Below are positions 36,563-45,065 of a stretch of 64,000 nt of DNA, one piece after another (position 1 is the first letter of the stretch; the number at the start of each line of letters is the position of its first letter). Position numbers and translations under genes: made by a program. The stretch comes from JAGDMJ01 sp963809695. Its GTDB lineage: Bacteria; Bacteroidota; Ignavibacteria; UBA10030; UBA6906. The DNA lies in assembly GCA_963809695.1 (NCBI GenBank), contig CAWEKI010000010.1:186001-250000 (forward strand), read 5' to 3'. The notes beneath the pieces are model-generated. The model was not told where the DNA came from, did not search any database, and worked only from the letters and a program-made list of their open reading frames with translations.

Positions 36563-37281
36563 AGTCATTGCTACGATGCGCGCCACTGGCATTCGTATTG
36601 GCGGGATGGTTTTTTCCTGCGTGTAATTTGGAGACCGTGTCCCCTGCTCCATCTATTTCCAACCCGGCGAATCACCTCATTATTAATGAGGTCTTCACGC
36701 TCCCGGAGTCGAACACCCATCCGTACTCGTGGATCGAGTTCTACAATCCTACCGGGGATCGCATCGGTGGCCTGAACCATTGGAGTCTGACCTTCACGTA
36801 CCATCTGGCCTTATCCGGGGTGATTGACACCACACTCCGTGTGACGGCGAACCTTGAGTCCTTTTTTGGCAACATCCCGGACACTCTTGAAGCCGGCCAG
36901 TTCCTTGTACTCTATGGTGATAGCATCAGGTTCTACAACCACACCAATCTGGGACCCGGCAAAGGGACAGTGACCTTGTACGTCCCTTTTGTTGGTTCGA
37001 GCGGCGGCCAGCGTATTGGGATTGTGGTCTTCCTGCTACAAGAGAAAGATGAACTTGTCCTGAGGGATACTTCAGGCAACGCGGTGGACGTGGTTCGTTA
37101 CGGGAATTATATTCCGCCCACCCCTGACGCGTTTCCCGGGAATCTGTCGGCAGGAGTGATACCCGAATGGTCTTCCCTCTCCCGCTACGCGGGCGCCTAT
37201 TCTTCAGGCAACACCGCGAATGATTTCTATATGGAATCAAAACCCATTCCCATGTGGTACAGCGAACTCAATCATCCATGA
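36559..37281 (+). CDS. Lamin-tail-domain lipoprotein
   Basis: A 240-aa protein with a lipoprotein signal (AGWFFPAC, Cys22). The mature part matches a lamin-tail (LTD) domain: HLIINEVFTLPE, SWIEFYNPT, WSLTF, LVLYGDS and DELVLRDTSGNAVDVVRYGNY. LTD modules occur in many secreted bacterial proteins as adhesion or nucleic-acid/carbohydrate-associated folds of unclear role. It is coupled by ATGA to the propeller lipoprotein. A gap of 123 bases follows before the next T9SS cargo gene. Confidence 0.78.
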   Translation: MKSLLRCAPLAFVLAGWFFPACNLETVSPAPSISNPANHLIINEVFTLPESNTHPYSWIEFYNPTGDRIGGLNHWSLTFTYHLALSGVIDTTLRVTANLESFFGNIPDTLEAGQFLVLYGDSIRFYNHTNLGPGKGTVTLYVPFVGSSGGQRIGIVVFLLQEKDELVLRDTSGNAVDVVRYGNYIPPTPDAFPGNLSAGVIPEWSSLSRYAGAYSSGNTANDFYMESKPIPMWYSELNHP

Positions 37282-37404
37282 TCATTCATCATTCCAGAGG
37301 GAGGTGATACCTATTTTCGATTGTCTATAGGGTAGGATGAAGGCAGGGGAGTGGCCCTGTCGGATCAGTTCTTTCTAAAACATTATAGTCAGGAGAACCT
37401 CATT

Positions 37405-39798
37405 ATGAAGCGAACTCTCTTTGGCTTAATCCTACTTGCGGTGGCACTGCTGGCAATCTCTGCCATTGCAACGCAACCGGTGGCAGCCCAGGTGCCGCCT
37501 GGCATCGCGGTCGATTCGATTGCGTCAGCGAACAACTGGCAGGTCGTTTTCCCCTTCCGTCCGCATCACGTCGTTGCGGACCCGAAGACGGGACAATTGG
37601 CATTTGTAACTGGTACAGCGGCCGGCGGCGGAAACCCCGTGTGGCTGTATTCCAATGACAACGGCACAAGCTGGAGTACGCTGACCGGATTCATCGGCCC
37701 GGCCAGTGGCCGGGTGGCGATTGCTGCCGATGCCAAGTTTACGGCGCATATCGCGTATCGGACCTCGCTGGCCAGCGGGGCAATTACGATCGACTACAAC
37801 AAGGATCCGAACGGCGACGGCACAGGCCTCGGCACGTCTGTCGTGGTCAACGATACAAACCTGATCCGGACTCCGAATTACCCGGATATTGTCGTGTCGC
37901 CAGACGGAAAGCATATCATCATCACTGCCTTACGTTGGAACCAGATGGACAGCCTCTGGGTGTTCGTGTCGCATGACAGCGGTGCAACGTGGAGCTCGAA
38001 ACCCGTCATCAGTTGCTATGATCCCGCCGTCGCTCCTCCCGCGGCCAACCCGGGGCTCATGTGGTACACACACACGCTGGCCATGGGTTCGAACGGCTAT
38101 GCTATTCTGATGACCGCGGCGAACTATGACTCCAACGCTGTGGGGACCTATTGGGAACTGTACAGCGAGACGAGGGACTATGGCGACACGTGGAGCACGC
38201 CGGCATGGGTGACGCCGCCGGCGGCCAGCGACTATGCTGCCGATGTGAACTTCTTCGAGCAGGGCACGATCGTGGTGGTCGACAGCATTCCGCACTTTGC
38301 CGACGCCCTGTTGAAGCCCGGCGGGCAGTCGGAAATGGTCGAGTTTCACAAAGCCAGTGGCACATGGGTCTATCATACGATCAGTCATTATGACAATGCG
38401 ACCACATCTTATGATCTGGCAAACAATGGAAGCCTGGGTGTGGATACTCTGGGCAGGCTGTATTGCCTCTACTCGGACAGGAACAAGTCGGCCCTCCCGA
38501 GCTTCTTCAACGGACAATTTTCAAACCAGCTGTTCATTTCAGGTTCCAGTGACGGCGGCAATACGTGGACTAGCCCGGTCAGGTTGACGGACAAGGAGCG
38601 CATGGCTGCTGGCGATTCGGGGGATGTCAAATGCATCGGCATGACGCAGTTCCCGACCGCCCTTCCAGATAATGCCGTCGGAATCTGGATCGATGGCGTG
38701 TATCCCGGCCTGTATACGGGAGGGCCGGTAGTCAGTGCCTGGGCCCAGGCACGGTTCCCCTTGAGCGTTGTGTGGACAGGTCCATACGACAAGGACACCC
38801 GTGCACCGAAGCCGGGCGGATACGAGATCACGGCCAAGGGAGCAACCCCGTTCAAATGGTATGAAATTTCCGGCACGGGCACCAAAGTGTCCGGGTGGCA
38901 CAACGGCGTTCCGGCGTATGGAGACACTGCGCGTGATGACGGTTCCGCAGGCCCCTTCCCGATCGGTTTCGATTTCTGGTACTACGGGAAGACCTACAGC
39001 ACATTCTCCGTTGGGGCGAACGCGCTGGTTGGGCTTTCCGACAGCATTTTGAACGACGCCATATCCAGTGCAGATCCCATGAACACCAAGGGGTTCTACA
39101 ATGGCGGCTTCTACTTCCCCGGGCCCGGAAATCCTTTCCATTCGGTCATTGCGGCATATTATAATGACCTGGATTTGACACCCCATGATATCTATGGGAC
39201 GGGTCACGGTGATGTGTATTACTGGACCAACTCGGCGAAGGACACCCTGGTGGTTGAGTGGTACCAGGCGGGAGACTTTAACTCCGCTACTGATACGACT
39301 CTGACGTTTGAAGTCATCCTTGCAAAGGCCGACAGTTCTGTTGGTATTATGTTCAAGGACGTTGGCAACACGGGTACCGACATGACCGCAAAAGTCGGCG
39401 TCCAGGCTGCTGACACCGTGGGTGTTTCCTACTGGCTGGGCGGGTATCCGCCTGGTAATACCCCTGCGCCCAACACCGGCGTGATATTCAAGCATAGCGG
39501 ACCGACCGCGGTGGGACCGGGCCAGGCAGGGCCGATGGCGTTCGCCTTGTCGCAGAATTATCCGAACCCGTTCAACCCGGCCACGAAGATCGCGTATAGC
39601 CTGCCACATCAGATGAAGGCGACATTGAGGGTGTTCAATATCCTCGGGCAGGAAGTGGCGACGCTCGTGAATGAGGTTCAAAATGCAGGGCAGCACACGG
39701 TAAGCTTTGATGCGAGCCATCTGGCCAGCGGCGTCTATTTGTATCGCTTGCAGGCCGGTGAATTCACATCTACGTACAAGATGATTCTCATGAAGTGA
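37405..39798 (+). CDS. T9SS cargo with sialidase-like repeats and nidogen-like module
   Basis: A 797-aa secreted protein from ATG 37405 (AGGAG nine bases upstream; the frame is open 18 codons earlier). Signal peptide to about residue 29 (PVAAQ). Residues 40-470 look like a six-bladed sialidase/neuraminidase-type propeller with Asp boxes (SNDNGTSW, SHDSGATW, SRDYGDTW-like and SSDGGNTW), but no catalytic Arg triad is evident. Residues 490-700 are the nidogen-like module shared with the 32011 gene (DDGSAGPFPIGFDFWYYG, GHGDVYYW, VVEWYQAGDFNSATDTTLTFEVIL). The end is a type A sorting domain (ALSQNYPNPFNP, LGQEVATLV, SGVYLYRL). A strong terminator follows 16 bases after the stop. Confidence 0.85.
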   Translation: MKRTLFGLILLAVALLAISAIATQPVAAQVPPGIAVDSIASANNWQVVFPFRPHHVVADPKTGQLAFVTGTAAGGGNPVWLYSNDNGTSWSTLTGFIGPASGRVAIAADAKFTAHIAYRTSLASGAITIDYNKDPNGDGTGLGTSVVVNDTNLIRTPNYPDIVVSPDGKHIIITALRWNQMDSLWVFVSHDSGATWSSKPVISCYDPAVAPPAANPGLMWYTHTLAMGSNGYAILMTAANYDSNAVGTYWELYSETRDYGDTWSTPAWVTPPAASDYAADVNFFEQGTIVVVDSIPHFADALLKPGGQSEMVEFHKASGTWVYHTISHYDNATTSYDLANNGSLGVDTLGRLYCLYSDRNKSALPSFFNGQFSNQLFISGSSDGGNTWTSPVRLTDKERMAAGDSGDVKCIGMTQFPTALPDNAVGIWIDGVYPGLYTGGPVVSAWAQARFPLSVVWTGPYDKDTRAPKPGGYEITAKGATPFKWYEISGTGTKVSGWHNGVPAYGDTARDDGSAGPFPIGFDFWYYGKTYSTFSVGANALVGLSDSILNDAISSADPMNTKGFYNGGFYFPGPGNPFHSVIAAYYNDLDLTPHDIYGTGHGDVYYWTNSAKDTLVVEWYQAGDFNSATDTTLTFEVILAKADSSVGIMFKDVGNTGTDMTAKVGVQAADTVGVSYWLGGYPPGNTPAPNTGVIFKHSGPTAVGPGQAGPMAFALSQNYPNPFNPATKIAYSLPHQMKATLRVFNILGQEVATLVNEVQNAGQHTVSFDASHLASGVYLYRLQAGEFTSTYKMILMK

Positions 39799-39814
39799 TC
39801 GGGGAGTATCAGGC

Positions 39815-39840
39815 AAGGGGCGGCGAGAAAGCCGCCCCTT
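39815..39840 (+). terminator. Strong GC-rich terminator hairpin
   Basis: AAGGGGCGGC (39815-39824) and GCCGCCCCTT (39831-39840) form a perfect 10-bp stem with a GAGAAA loop, 16 bases after the T9SS cargo stop. The downstream tail (GTGGTTT) is only moderately T-rich. Confidence 0.75.
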
Positions 39841-39883
39841 GTGGTTTCCGCTTGCCCTCCGTTAAGACACCGAGGGTATTACT

Positions 39884-42034
39884 ATGTCCACCCGTCTTCG
39901 TGCCGCTCGTTTGCTCTTGACAGCGCTGGTCGTTGCGCTGCCCACCGGACTGCTATTCTGCGCCCCGCTTCGGTTTGTGCCGCAAGTGGTCTATCAGCCC
40001 GACGGATCGGTGTTGCGCTGCTATGCGAGTGGGGACGAGTATTACAACTGGCTCCATGACGCGCATGGCTTCACCATAGTGCAAGACCCGACCACCGGTT
40101 ACTACGTCTACGCGCAGAAGGTTGACGGAACGCTCGTGCCGTCGCCGCGTGTTGCCGGGCGTGACGATCCTGAAGGGGGCGGACTCCAGCCCTGGTTGAA
40201 TATTGCCGCCGGGCAGATGCAGGCTATCCGCTCCGGCCGGCTTGCTGAAGCGGCAGGAATCAACGTCTCTGCGCCGAACACAGGAGCAATCAACAATATT
40301 GTGATTTTCATCCGCTTCTCCGATGAACCGGAGTACACGGACCTCCTTTCGCTTTACAGCAACATGTTCAACGCGTCCACCGTTGGAATCTCCTCGATGT
40401 ACAACTACTTCCAGGAAGCCTCGTACGGCGTCCTGTCGGTGGTCTCCTCGTTCTATCCGACTCCTTTGGGAGGAAAGATCAAGTCGTACAAGGATGCCAA
40501 CCCCCGGGGATATTACAGGCCGTACAATGCTGCCACCAATCCAAACGGGTACAAAACAGAAGGGGAGAGCGCCCAGAGAGAAGGCGTGCTTTTACAGGCA
40601 GCGGCGAACTTCATTGCCCCGCAGGTGCCGGGGCCGTTGAACATTGATTCAGACAACGATGGATATGTAGATAATGTCTGTTTCATCGTCACGGGGACTC
40701 CCACTGCCTGGGCTACACTGCTCTGGCCCCACATGTCCTGGCTGTATCCTCCCACGAGCATCAACGGCAAATGGGTAAGGTCCTATAACCTGCAGATTCG
40801 ATCCTCACTGCTGGTCGATGGTGCAAGTGTGCTCTCGCACGAAATGACGCACTCTCTGGGAGCACCCGACCTCTATCATTATGTTTCCAGTGCGGTGGAA
40901 CCGGTTGGGAATTGGGACCTGATGGCATCAAACAGCAATCCGCCGCAGCACATGGGTGCCTACATGAAGCACAGGTATCTTCGCTGGGTCGGCGCGATCC
41001 CTACACTCTCTGTTCCTGGGCGTTATTCCCTTCACCCGTTGACATCGGCTGTCGGAAACTGTTTTCAGATACCCTCTCCGTATTCAAGCACGGAGTTCTT
41101 CGTCGTTGAGTACCGGAAAAAGACCACGCTTTTCGAGAGCAAGCTCCCGGGGGAAGGACTCCTGCTGTATCGCATAAATGGGACGAGGATTGGCAATGCA
41201 GACGGGCCACCCGATGAGGTATACATCTATCGGCCTGACGGTTCACCCCAGGCGAACGGCATGCTGAGCAGGGCAGCGATGAGCGGGGGGACCGGCTTCA
41301 CGACCGTTGACGATCTGTCGAACCCACGTTCATTCCTCTCGACAGGAACGCCCGGCGGACTCCGCATCACCGATGTGGGCGCGATCGGTGACAGCATTTC
41401 ATTTACACTCACATGGCCGGTGGCGGCAGTGGTTGATTCGGCATCTGCCACCGCGTTCCCGAGCGACAGCGTCATCATAGAGTGGGCTGCAACCGCGCAG
41501 TGCCGCTGCAAAGGCTTTGAAGTTCAACGGGCAGTCGCGGATACAGAGGACGCCTACAACACTCTGCCAGAAAGTTTCGTTCCCGGAGACGGGACTCTCA
41601 GCGAAAGTCGCGCCTTCGCATTTGTAGACCGTTCGAACGCCGGTGAACAGTACTATCGATTGAAGATCACCGACACCAGCGATGCGGTGAGCTATTCTCG
41701 CTCCGTGAAGTTGAGGAGCGCGTCGGGCATTAAAGAGCCAGCTCCTCCGGAAGTGTTTGTGTTGGAGCAAAACTATCCGAATCCGTTTAATACGCTAACA
41801 GTCATCAAATACACCATTGGAGGGACTAGGGGTCAGGGGCTAGGGGTTAGTGGAGTGTCGCTGGTTGTGTTTGATTTACTGGGGAGGCAAGTCGCTGTGC
41901 TGGTCAATGAACGGAAACAGCCGGGGCGCTATGAAGTGGCATTCGACGGCTCAGGATTGGCCAGCGGTGTGTATTTCTATCGGATGACGGCGGGGGATTT
42001 GGCCCAAACTCGCACGCTGGTGTTGATTAAATAG
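39884..42034 (+). CDS. M6-family secreted metalloprotease with T9SS sorting domain
   Basis: A 716-aa protein with a signal peptide (residues 1-26). An M6/immune-inhibitor-A-like catalytic domain spans about 130-430. The zinc site is His319-Glu-Met-Thr-His323 with Asp329 as third ligand (HExxHxxGxxD), and GNWDLM supplies the Met-turn at Met347. A calcium-type DSDNDGYVDN loop sits at 255-264. A jelly-roll/Fn3 region follows (SVIIEWAATAQCRCKGFEV), then the type A sorting domain (LEQNYPNPFN, LGRQVAVLV, SGVYFYRM). ATG 39884 follows GAGGG by seven bases. It is an extracellular or surface endopeptidase. The sorting domain has an odd Gly-rich insertion encoded by a 7-base repeat (see 41822). Confidence 0.9.
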   Translation: MSTRLRAARLLLTALVVALPTGLLFCAPLRFVPQVVYQPDGSVLRCYASGDEYYNWLHDAHGFTIVQDPTTGYYVYAQKVDGTLVPSPRVAGRDDPEGGGLQPWLNIAAGQMQAIRSGRLAEAAGINVSAPNTGAINNIVIFIRFSDEPEYTDLLSLYSNMFNASTVGISSMYNYFQEASYGVLSVVSSFYPTPLGGKIKSYKDANPRGYYRPYNAATNPNGYKTEGESAQREGVLLQAAANFIAPQVPGPLNIDSDNDGYVDNVCFIVTGTPTAWATLLWPHMSWLYPPTSINGKWVRSYNLQIRSSLLVDGASVLSHEMTHSLGAPDLYHYVSSAVEPVGNWDLMASNSNPPQHMGAYMKHRYLRWVGAIPTLSVPGRYSLHPLTSAVGNCFQIPSPYSSTEFFVVEYRKKTTLFESKLPGEGLLLYRINGTRIGNADGPPDEVYIYRPDGSPQANGMLSRAAMSGGTGFTTVDDLSNPRSFLSTGTPGGLRITDVGAIGDSISFTLTWPVAAVVDSASATAFPSDSVIIEWAATAQCRCKGFEVQRAVADTEDAYNTLPESFVPGDGTLSESRAFAFVDRSNAGEQYYRLKITDTSDAVSYSRSVKLRSASGIKEPAPPEVFVLEQNYPNPFNTLTVIKYTIGGTRGQGLGVSGVSLVVFDLLGRQVAVLVNERKQPGRYEVAFDGSGLASGVYFYRMTAGDLAQTRTLVLIK
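41822..41846 (+). repeat. G-rich 7-base tandem repeat inside the M6 sorting domain
   Basis: Three units of (T/C)AGGGG(T/C) preceded by GGG give four G-runs (41822-41824, 41829-41832, 41836-41839, 41843-41846) with 3-4-base loops, a G-quadruplex-type pattern. The insert is in frame and adds TRGQGLGV to the turn between the first two strands of the sorting domain, where the other cargo proteins here have only a short SLP-type turn. Confidence 0.75.
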
Positions 42035-42122
42035 AATGCCCGCGCGAAGCTCGTTCGGAGTCGCCTTCGATGTTTCAGCAGGATGGACCCCTACATTATT
42101 TTGCCAGGGTGGGTCGAAGGGC

Positions 42123-42150
42123 TTGACAACTTCCCCCGAAATGTTATATT
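42123..42150 (+). promoter_or_regulatory. Promoter TTGACA-16-TATATT of the aroF-leu operon
   Basis: TTGACA at 42123-42128 and TATATT at 42145-42150, 16-base spacing, preceding a leader of about 270 bases. The -10 region (AATGTTATATTT) is nearly identical to that of the promoter at 23594. Confidence 0.75.
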
Positions 42151-42390
42151 TATGAGACACAATCTTTTCTACTGGCGTGGGAAATCGGCCACATACCGAG
42201 TCGGGAAAAACAGAGCGTCTCCTGGGCGTTTCTATCCCCTTATCCCTGCCTATTTTTATCCTTATTCTTATTGACCTCCGGGCCGATCTGGGGCTATTTC
42301 TTAGCTAACCGGACGCCAGAGGTCAACCCGCAAAAACCTTACCAAAAATTCATCGGATAAAGGCTCAAGCAAGGTTCACCTCTGGCGGAC
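42151..42390 (+). promoter_or_regulatory. Long leader with mutually exclusive helices, candidate attenuator
   Basis: Segment A (TTGACCTC, 42271-42278) pairs with GAGGTCAA (42319-42326) in segment B, extended by CGG/CCG. The same B segment (CGCCAGAGGT, 42314-42323) makes a 10-bp perfect helix with ACCTCTGGCG (42378-42387), extended past one mismatch by AACC/GGTT. A:B and B:C cannot coexist. A pyrimidine-rich tract (about 42223-42270) precedes A. One frame through it (ATG 42152, TGA 42272, 40 codons) ends with six Tyr and two Phe in 14 codons, and its stop lies in A, as in classical attenuators. TTTTTG follows C by 13 bases. Against this, ATG 42152 lies before the expected transcription start and has no Shine-Dalgarno. 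A regulatory leader is likely; the mechanism is open. Confidence 0.55.
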
Positions 42391-42426
42391 GAAGGAATCT
42401 TTTTGTCTTTGAAGGACGGAACCGCA

Positions 42427-43467
42427 ATGATCATCGTGATGAAACCACACGCCAGCACGGAGCAAACCGAGCATGTCTTCGAGCGGGTTCGTGAACTTGG
42501 CTATCAGGTTCATCCCATTTACGGCGAGCAACGCACGGTGATCGCCTGCGTAGGGGACGAGCGTGGGAAAGCCAGGCTTCAGGCTCTCGAGCTCGTAGAT
42601 GGTGTCGAGAGCGTTGTTCCTATCCTGAAGCCCTATAAGCTCGCCAGTACAGACTGGAAGCAGGAGCGTAGCACCATCAGCCTTTCCCGGCAAGATCTGA
42701 CGATGTTCAGGCCAACCACCATAGGCAATAGCCATTTTGTCGTTATGGCAGGGCCCTGTTCCGTCGAAAGCAGGGAGCAGATCCTCACGTCTGCCCGACA
42801 GGTTAAGCAGGCTGGTGCGCAGGTCTTGCGCGGAGGTGCCTACAAACCGCGGAGTTCTCCGTACAGCTTTCAGGGGCTGGAGGAGGAAGGGCTCAAACTC
42901 CTGGCCGAGGCGCGCGAGGAAACCGGTTTGTACATCATCACTGAAGTGATTACGCCGACCGACGTCCCGATCGTTTCGGAGTATGCTGACATCCTGCAGG
43001 TGGGGGCGCGCAACATGCAGAACTTCTCGCTTCTCAAAGAGGTGGGCAAAGCACGGAAGCCGGTACTGTTGAAGCGTGGGATGGCCAGCACGTTGAAGGA
43101 TCTGCTTTTGTCGGCCGAGTACATCATGTCCATGGGCAACTACGACGTCATCCTCTGCGAGCGCGGCATCCGTACTTTCGAGGAATATACCCGTAACACA
43201 TGTGATCTCTCCGCCGTCCCTGCGCTACATGAATTGAGCCATTTGCCTGTCGTCGTTGATCCCAGCCACGGGACCGGCGTCAGGAGCCTGGTCACGCCGA
43301 TGGCCAAGGCGGCCGTGGCAGCCGGGGCTGACGGTCTTATCATTGAAGTTCATCCGAATCCGGAAGAGGCATTCTCTGACGGGGCGCAATCCCTTCTTCC
43401 CGCTCAATTCGATGAGCTGATGGTCTGGGTACGGAAGCTCGTGCAGATCGAAGGGAAAGAAATATAA
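42427..43467 (+). CDS. aroF: 3-deoxy-7-phosphoheptulonate (DAHP) synthase, type I-beta
   Basis: A 346-aa enzyme that condenses phosphoenolpyruvate and erythrose 4-phosphate, the first step of aromatic amino acid synthesis. Residues 1-75 are a ferredoxin-like regulatory domain (MIIVMKPHAS ... GYQVHPIYGEQRTVIACVG), as in the Thermotoga type, where it mediates Phe/Tyr feedback. The catalytic barrel starts with VVMAGPCSVESREQI. It then shows LRGGAYKPRSSPYSFQG, DILQVGARNMQNF, KPVLLKRGM and VDPSHGTGVRSLV, the metal and substrate ligands of the family. ATG 42427 has AGGA ten bases before; TTG 42403 would add eight residues. It heads the leucine/isoleucine operon, an unusual placement. Confidence 0.93.
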   Translation: MIIVMKPHASTEQTEHVFERVRELGYQVHPIYGEQRTVIACVGDERGKARLQALELVDGVESVVPILKPYKLASTDWKQERSTISLSRQDLTMFRPTTIGNSHFVVMAGPCSVESREQILTSARQVKQAGAQVLRGGAYKPRSSPYSFQGLEEEGLKLLAEAREETGLYIITEVITPTDVPIVSEYADILQVGARNMQNFSLLKEVGKARKPVLLKRGMASTLKDLLLSAEYIMSMGNYDVILCERGIRTFEEYTRNTCDLSAVPALHELSHLPVVVDPSHGTGVRSLVTPMAKAAVAAGADGLIIEVHPNPEEAFSDGAQSLLPAQFDELMVWVRKLVQIEGKEI

Positions 43468-43502
43468 TCGCTCATTGTGTGACGCACCCATTAAGGAGAT
43501 CT

Positions 43503-45059
43503 ATGGACAACCGCATCAGCATCTTTGATACTACGCTGCGCGACGGCGAGCAATCGCCCGGCTGCAGCATGAACGGCGACGAAAAAGTGCGCATGGCAAA
43601 GCAACTCGAGCGACTGCGGGTGGATGTCATTGAAGCGGGATTTCCCGTGGCGTCGACCGGAGATTTCGAGGCGGTTCGCAGGATCGCGGGGATCATTGAG
43701 CGGAGCACGGTCGCCGCGCTCTGCAGGGCGGTCCAGGGGGATATCACGAGAGCCTGGGAAGCCATAGGGAGCGCGCGGCGGCCACGCATCCACACCTTCA
43801 TTGCCACTTCGGACATCCATCTTGTCCACAAGCTCCACAAAACGCGCGCCGAGGTGCTGAAGGACGCCGTGCGTGCCGTCGCATTTGCCAAGTCTCTTTG
43901 CACTGATGTTGAATTCTCCTGTGAAGATGCTTCTCGCACGGATATCGGTTTTCTTTGCGAGATCACCGAAGCGGCTATCGAGGCGGGTGCGAATGTCGTG
44001 AATCTGCCGGACACGGTAGGATATGCCATTCCGCGCGAATACGGCATGCTCTTCAAGACCATACGGGAAAGGGTGCGAAACATCGACAAGGCAGTCCTGA
44101 GTGCCCATTGTCATAACGACCTGGGTCTCGCCGTGGCGAATTCACTGGCCGCGGTGGAAAACGGTGCCCGTCAGGTGGAATGCACCATCAACGGAATAGG
44201 CGAAAGGGCAGGAAATGCGGCGCTGGAGGAATTGGTCCTTGCCATCAAGACGCGACACGAGACGCTGGGCGTCCACACGGATATCCAGACGGAGGAGATT
44301 TATCACTCGAGCAAGCTGCTGACCAGTGTAACCGGGATGATCGTCCAGCGGAACAAGGCCATTGTTGGTGCCAACGCCTTTGCGCACGAAGCCGGGATTC
44401 ACCAGGATGGGGTCCTGAAGAGCGCCATCACGTATGAGATCATGACGCCGCAATCCGTGGGCATCAGGGAAAGCACTCTGGTCCTGGGGAAGCACTCGGG
44501 GCGCCACGCGCTTCGGCAAAGGTGCGCAGAGCTGGGGTTCGAGCTTGAACCCGATGAGCTGGAGAGGGTGTACCGGGAGTTCTGCATCGTTGCCGACCAG
44601 AAGAAAGAGGTGTTTGATGAAGAGCTGATTGCGATCGTGGAACAGGGAGCAGAAGAACCCATCGAGGCGTATCATCTCGAAGGGCTCCATGTAAGCACCG
44701 GGACGGCGCTGCGGCCTACGGGGACAGTTGAGCTTCGGCGCGGCGACGAGCGCCTTGTGGATTCTGCCACCGGGGACGGCCCTGTTGATGCCGTCTACAA
44801 GGCTATAGAGAGGATCACGGGCATATCGGGGAAGCTCACCGAATATACGCTCAAGTCCGTGAGCCTGGGTCACGATGCAGTCGGGGAAGCGTTTGTGCGC
44901 GTCATGTTTGACGGAGTCCAGTTCAACGGACGAGCGGTAAGCACCGACATCATTACCGGCAGTGCAAAGGCGTACCTGGAGGCCATGAACCGGGCGTTTG
45001 CAGCGAGACAACGTAAAGAAGAACGGGATCAACAGCCTGTCGTTGTTCCACAACCCTGA
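43503..45059 (+). CDS. leuA: 2-isopropylmalate synthase
   Basis: A 518-aa enzyme that condenses acetyl-CoA with 2-oxoisovalerate, the first committed step of leucine synthesis. DTTLRDGEQSPG near residue 9 and HCHNDLGLAVANS near residue 203 hold the divalent-metal and substrate ligands of the DRE-TIM family. HEAGIHQDGVL and GKHSGRHALR follow, and the C-terminal 130 residues form the LeuA allosteric domain for leucine feedback (GTVELRRGDERLVDSATGDGPVDAVYKAI). ATG 43503 has AAGGAG four bases upstream; the frame opens eight codons earlier. It sits 35 bases after aroF and 6 before leuC. Confidence 0.95.
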   Translation: MDNRISIFDTTLRDGEQSPGCSMNGDEKVRMAKQLERLRVDVIEAGFPVASTGDFEAVRRIAGIIERSTVAALCRAVQGDITRAWEAIGSARRPRIHTFIATSDIHLVHKLHKTRAEVLKDAVRAVAFAKSLCTDVEFSCEDASRTDIGFLCEITEAAIEAGANVVNLPDTVGYAIPREYGMLFKTIRERVRNIDKAVLSAHCHNDLGLAVANSLAAVENGARQVECTINGIGERAGNAALEELVLAIKTRHETLGVHTDIQTEEIYHSSKLLTSVTGMIVQRNKAIVGANAFAHEAGIHQDGVLKSAITYEIMTPQSVGIRESTLVLGKHSGRHALRQRCAELGFELEPDELERVYREFCIVADQKKEVFDEELIAIVEQGAEEPIEAYHLEGLHVSTGTALRPTGTVELRRGDERLVDSATGDGPVDAVYKAIERITGISGKLTEYTLKSVSLGHDAVGEAFVRVMFDGVQFNGRAVSTDIITGSAKAYLEAMNRAFAARQRKEERDQQPVVVPQP

Positions 45060-45065
45060 ATTCCC

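Noticed and set aside
38539..39816. 425-codon minus-strand frame opposite the 37405 cargo gene
   Set aside because: Covers the conserved sorting domain on the other strand; no motif of its own.
42177..42308. Leader frame from GTG 42177 rich in Leu and Ile, ending LGLFLS
   Set aside because: It would suit the leu genes, but it has no Shine-Dalgarno. The stop lies between segments A and B rather than in A, and the Leu/Ile richness follows from the pyrimidine tract, which enriches all frames.
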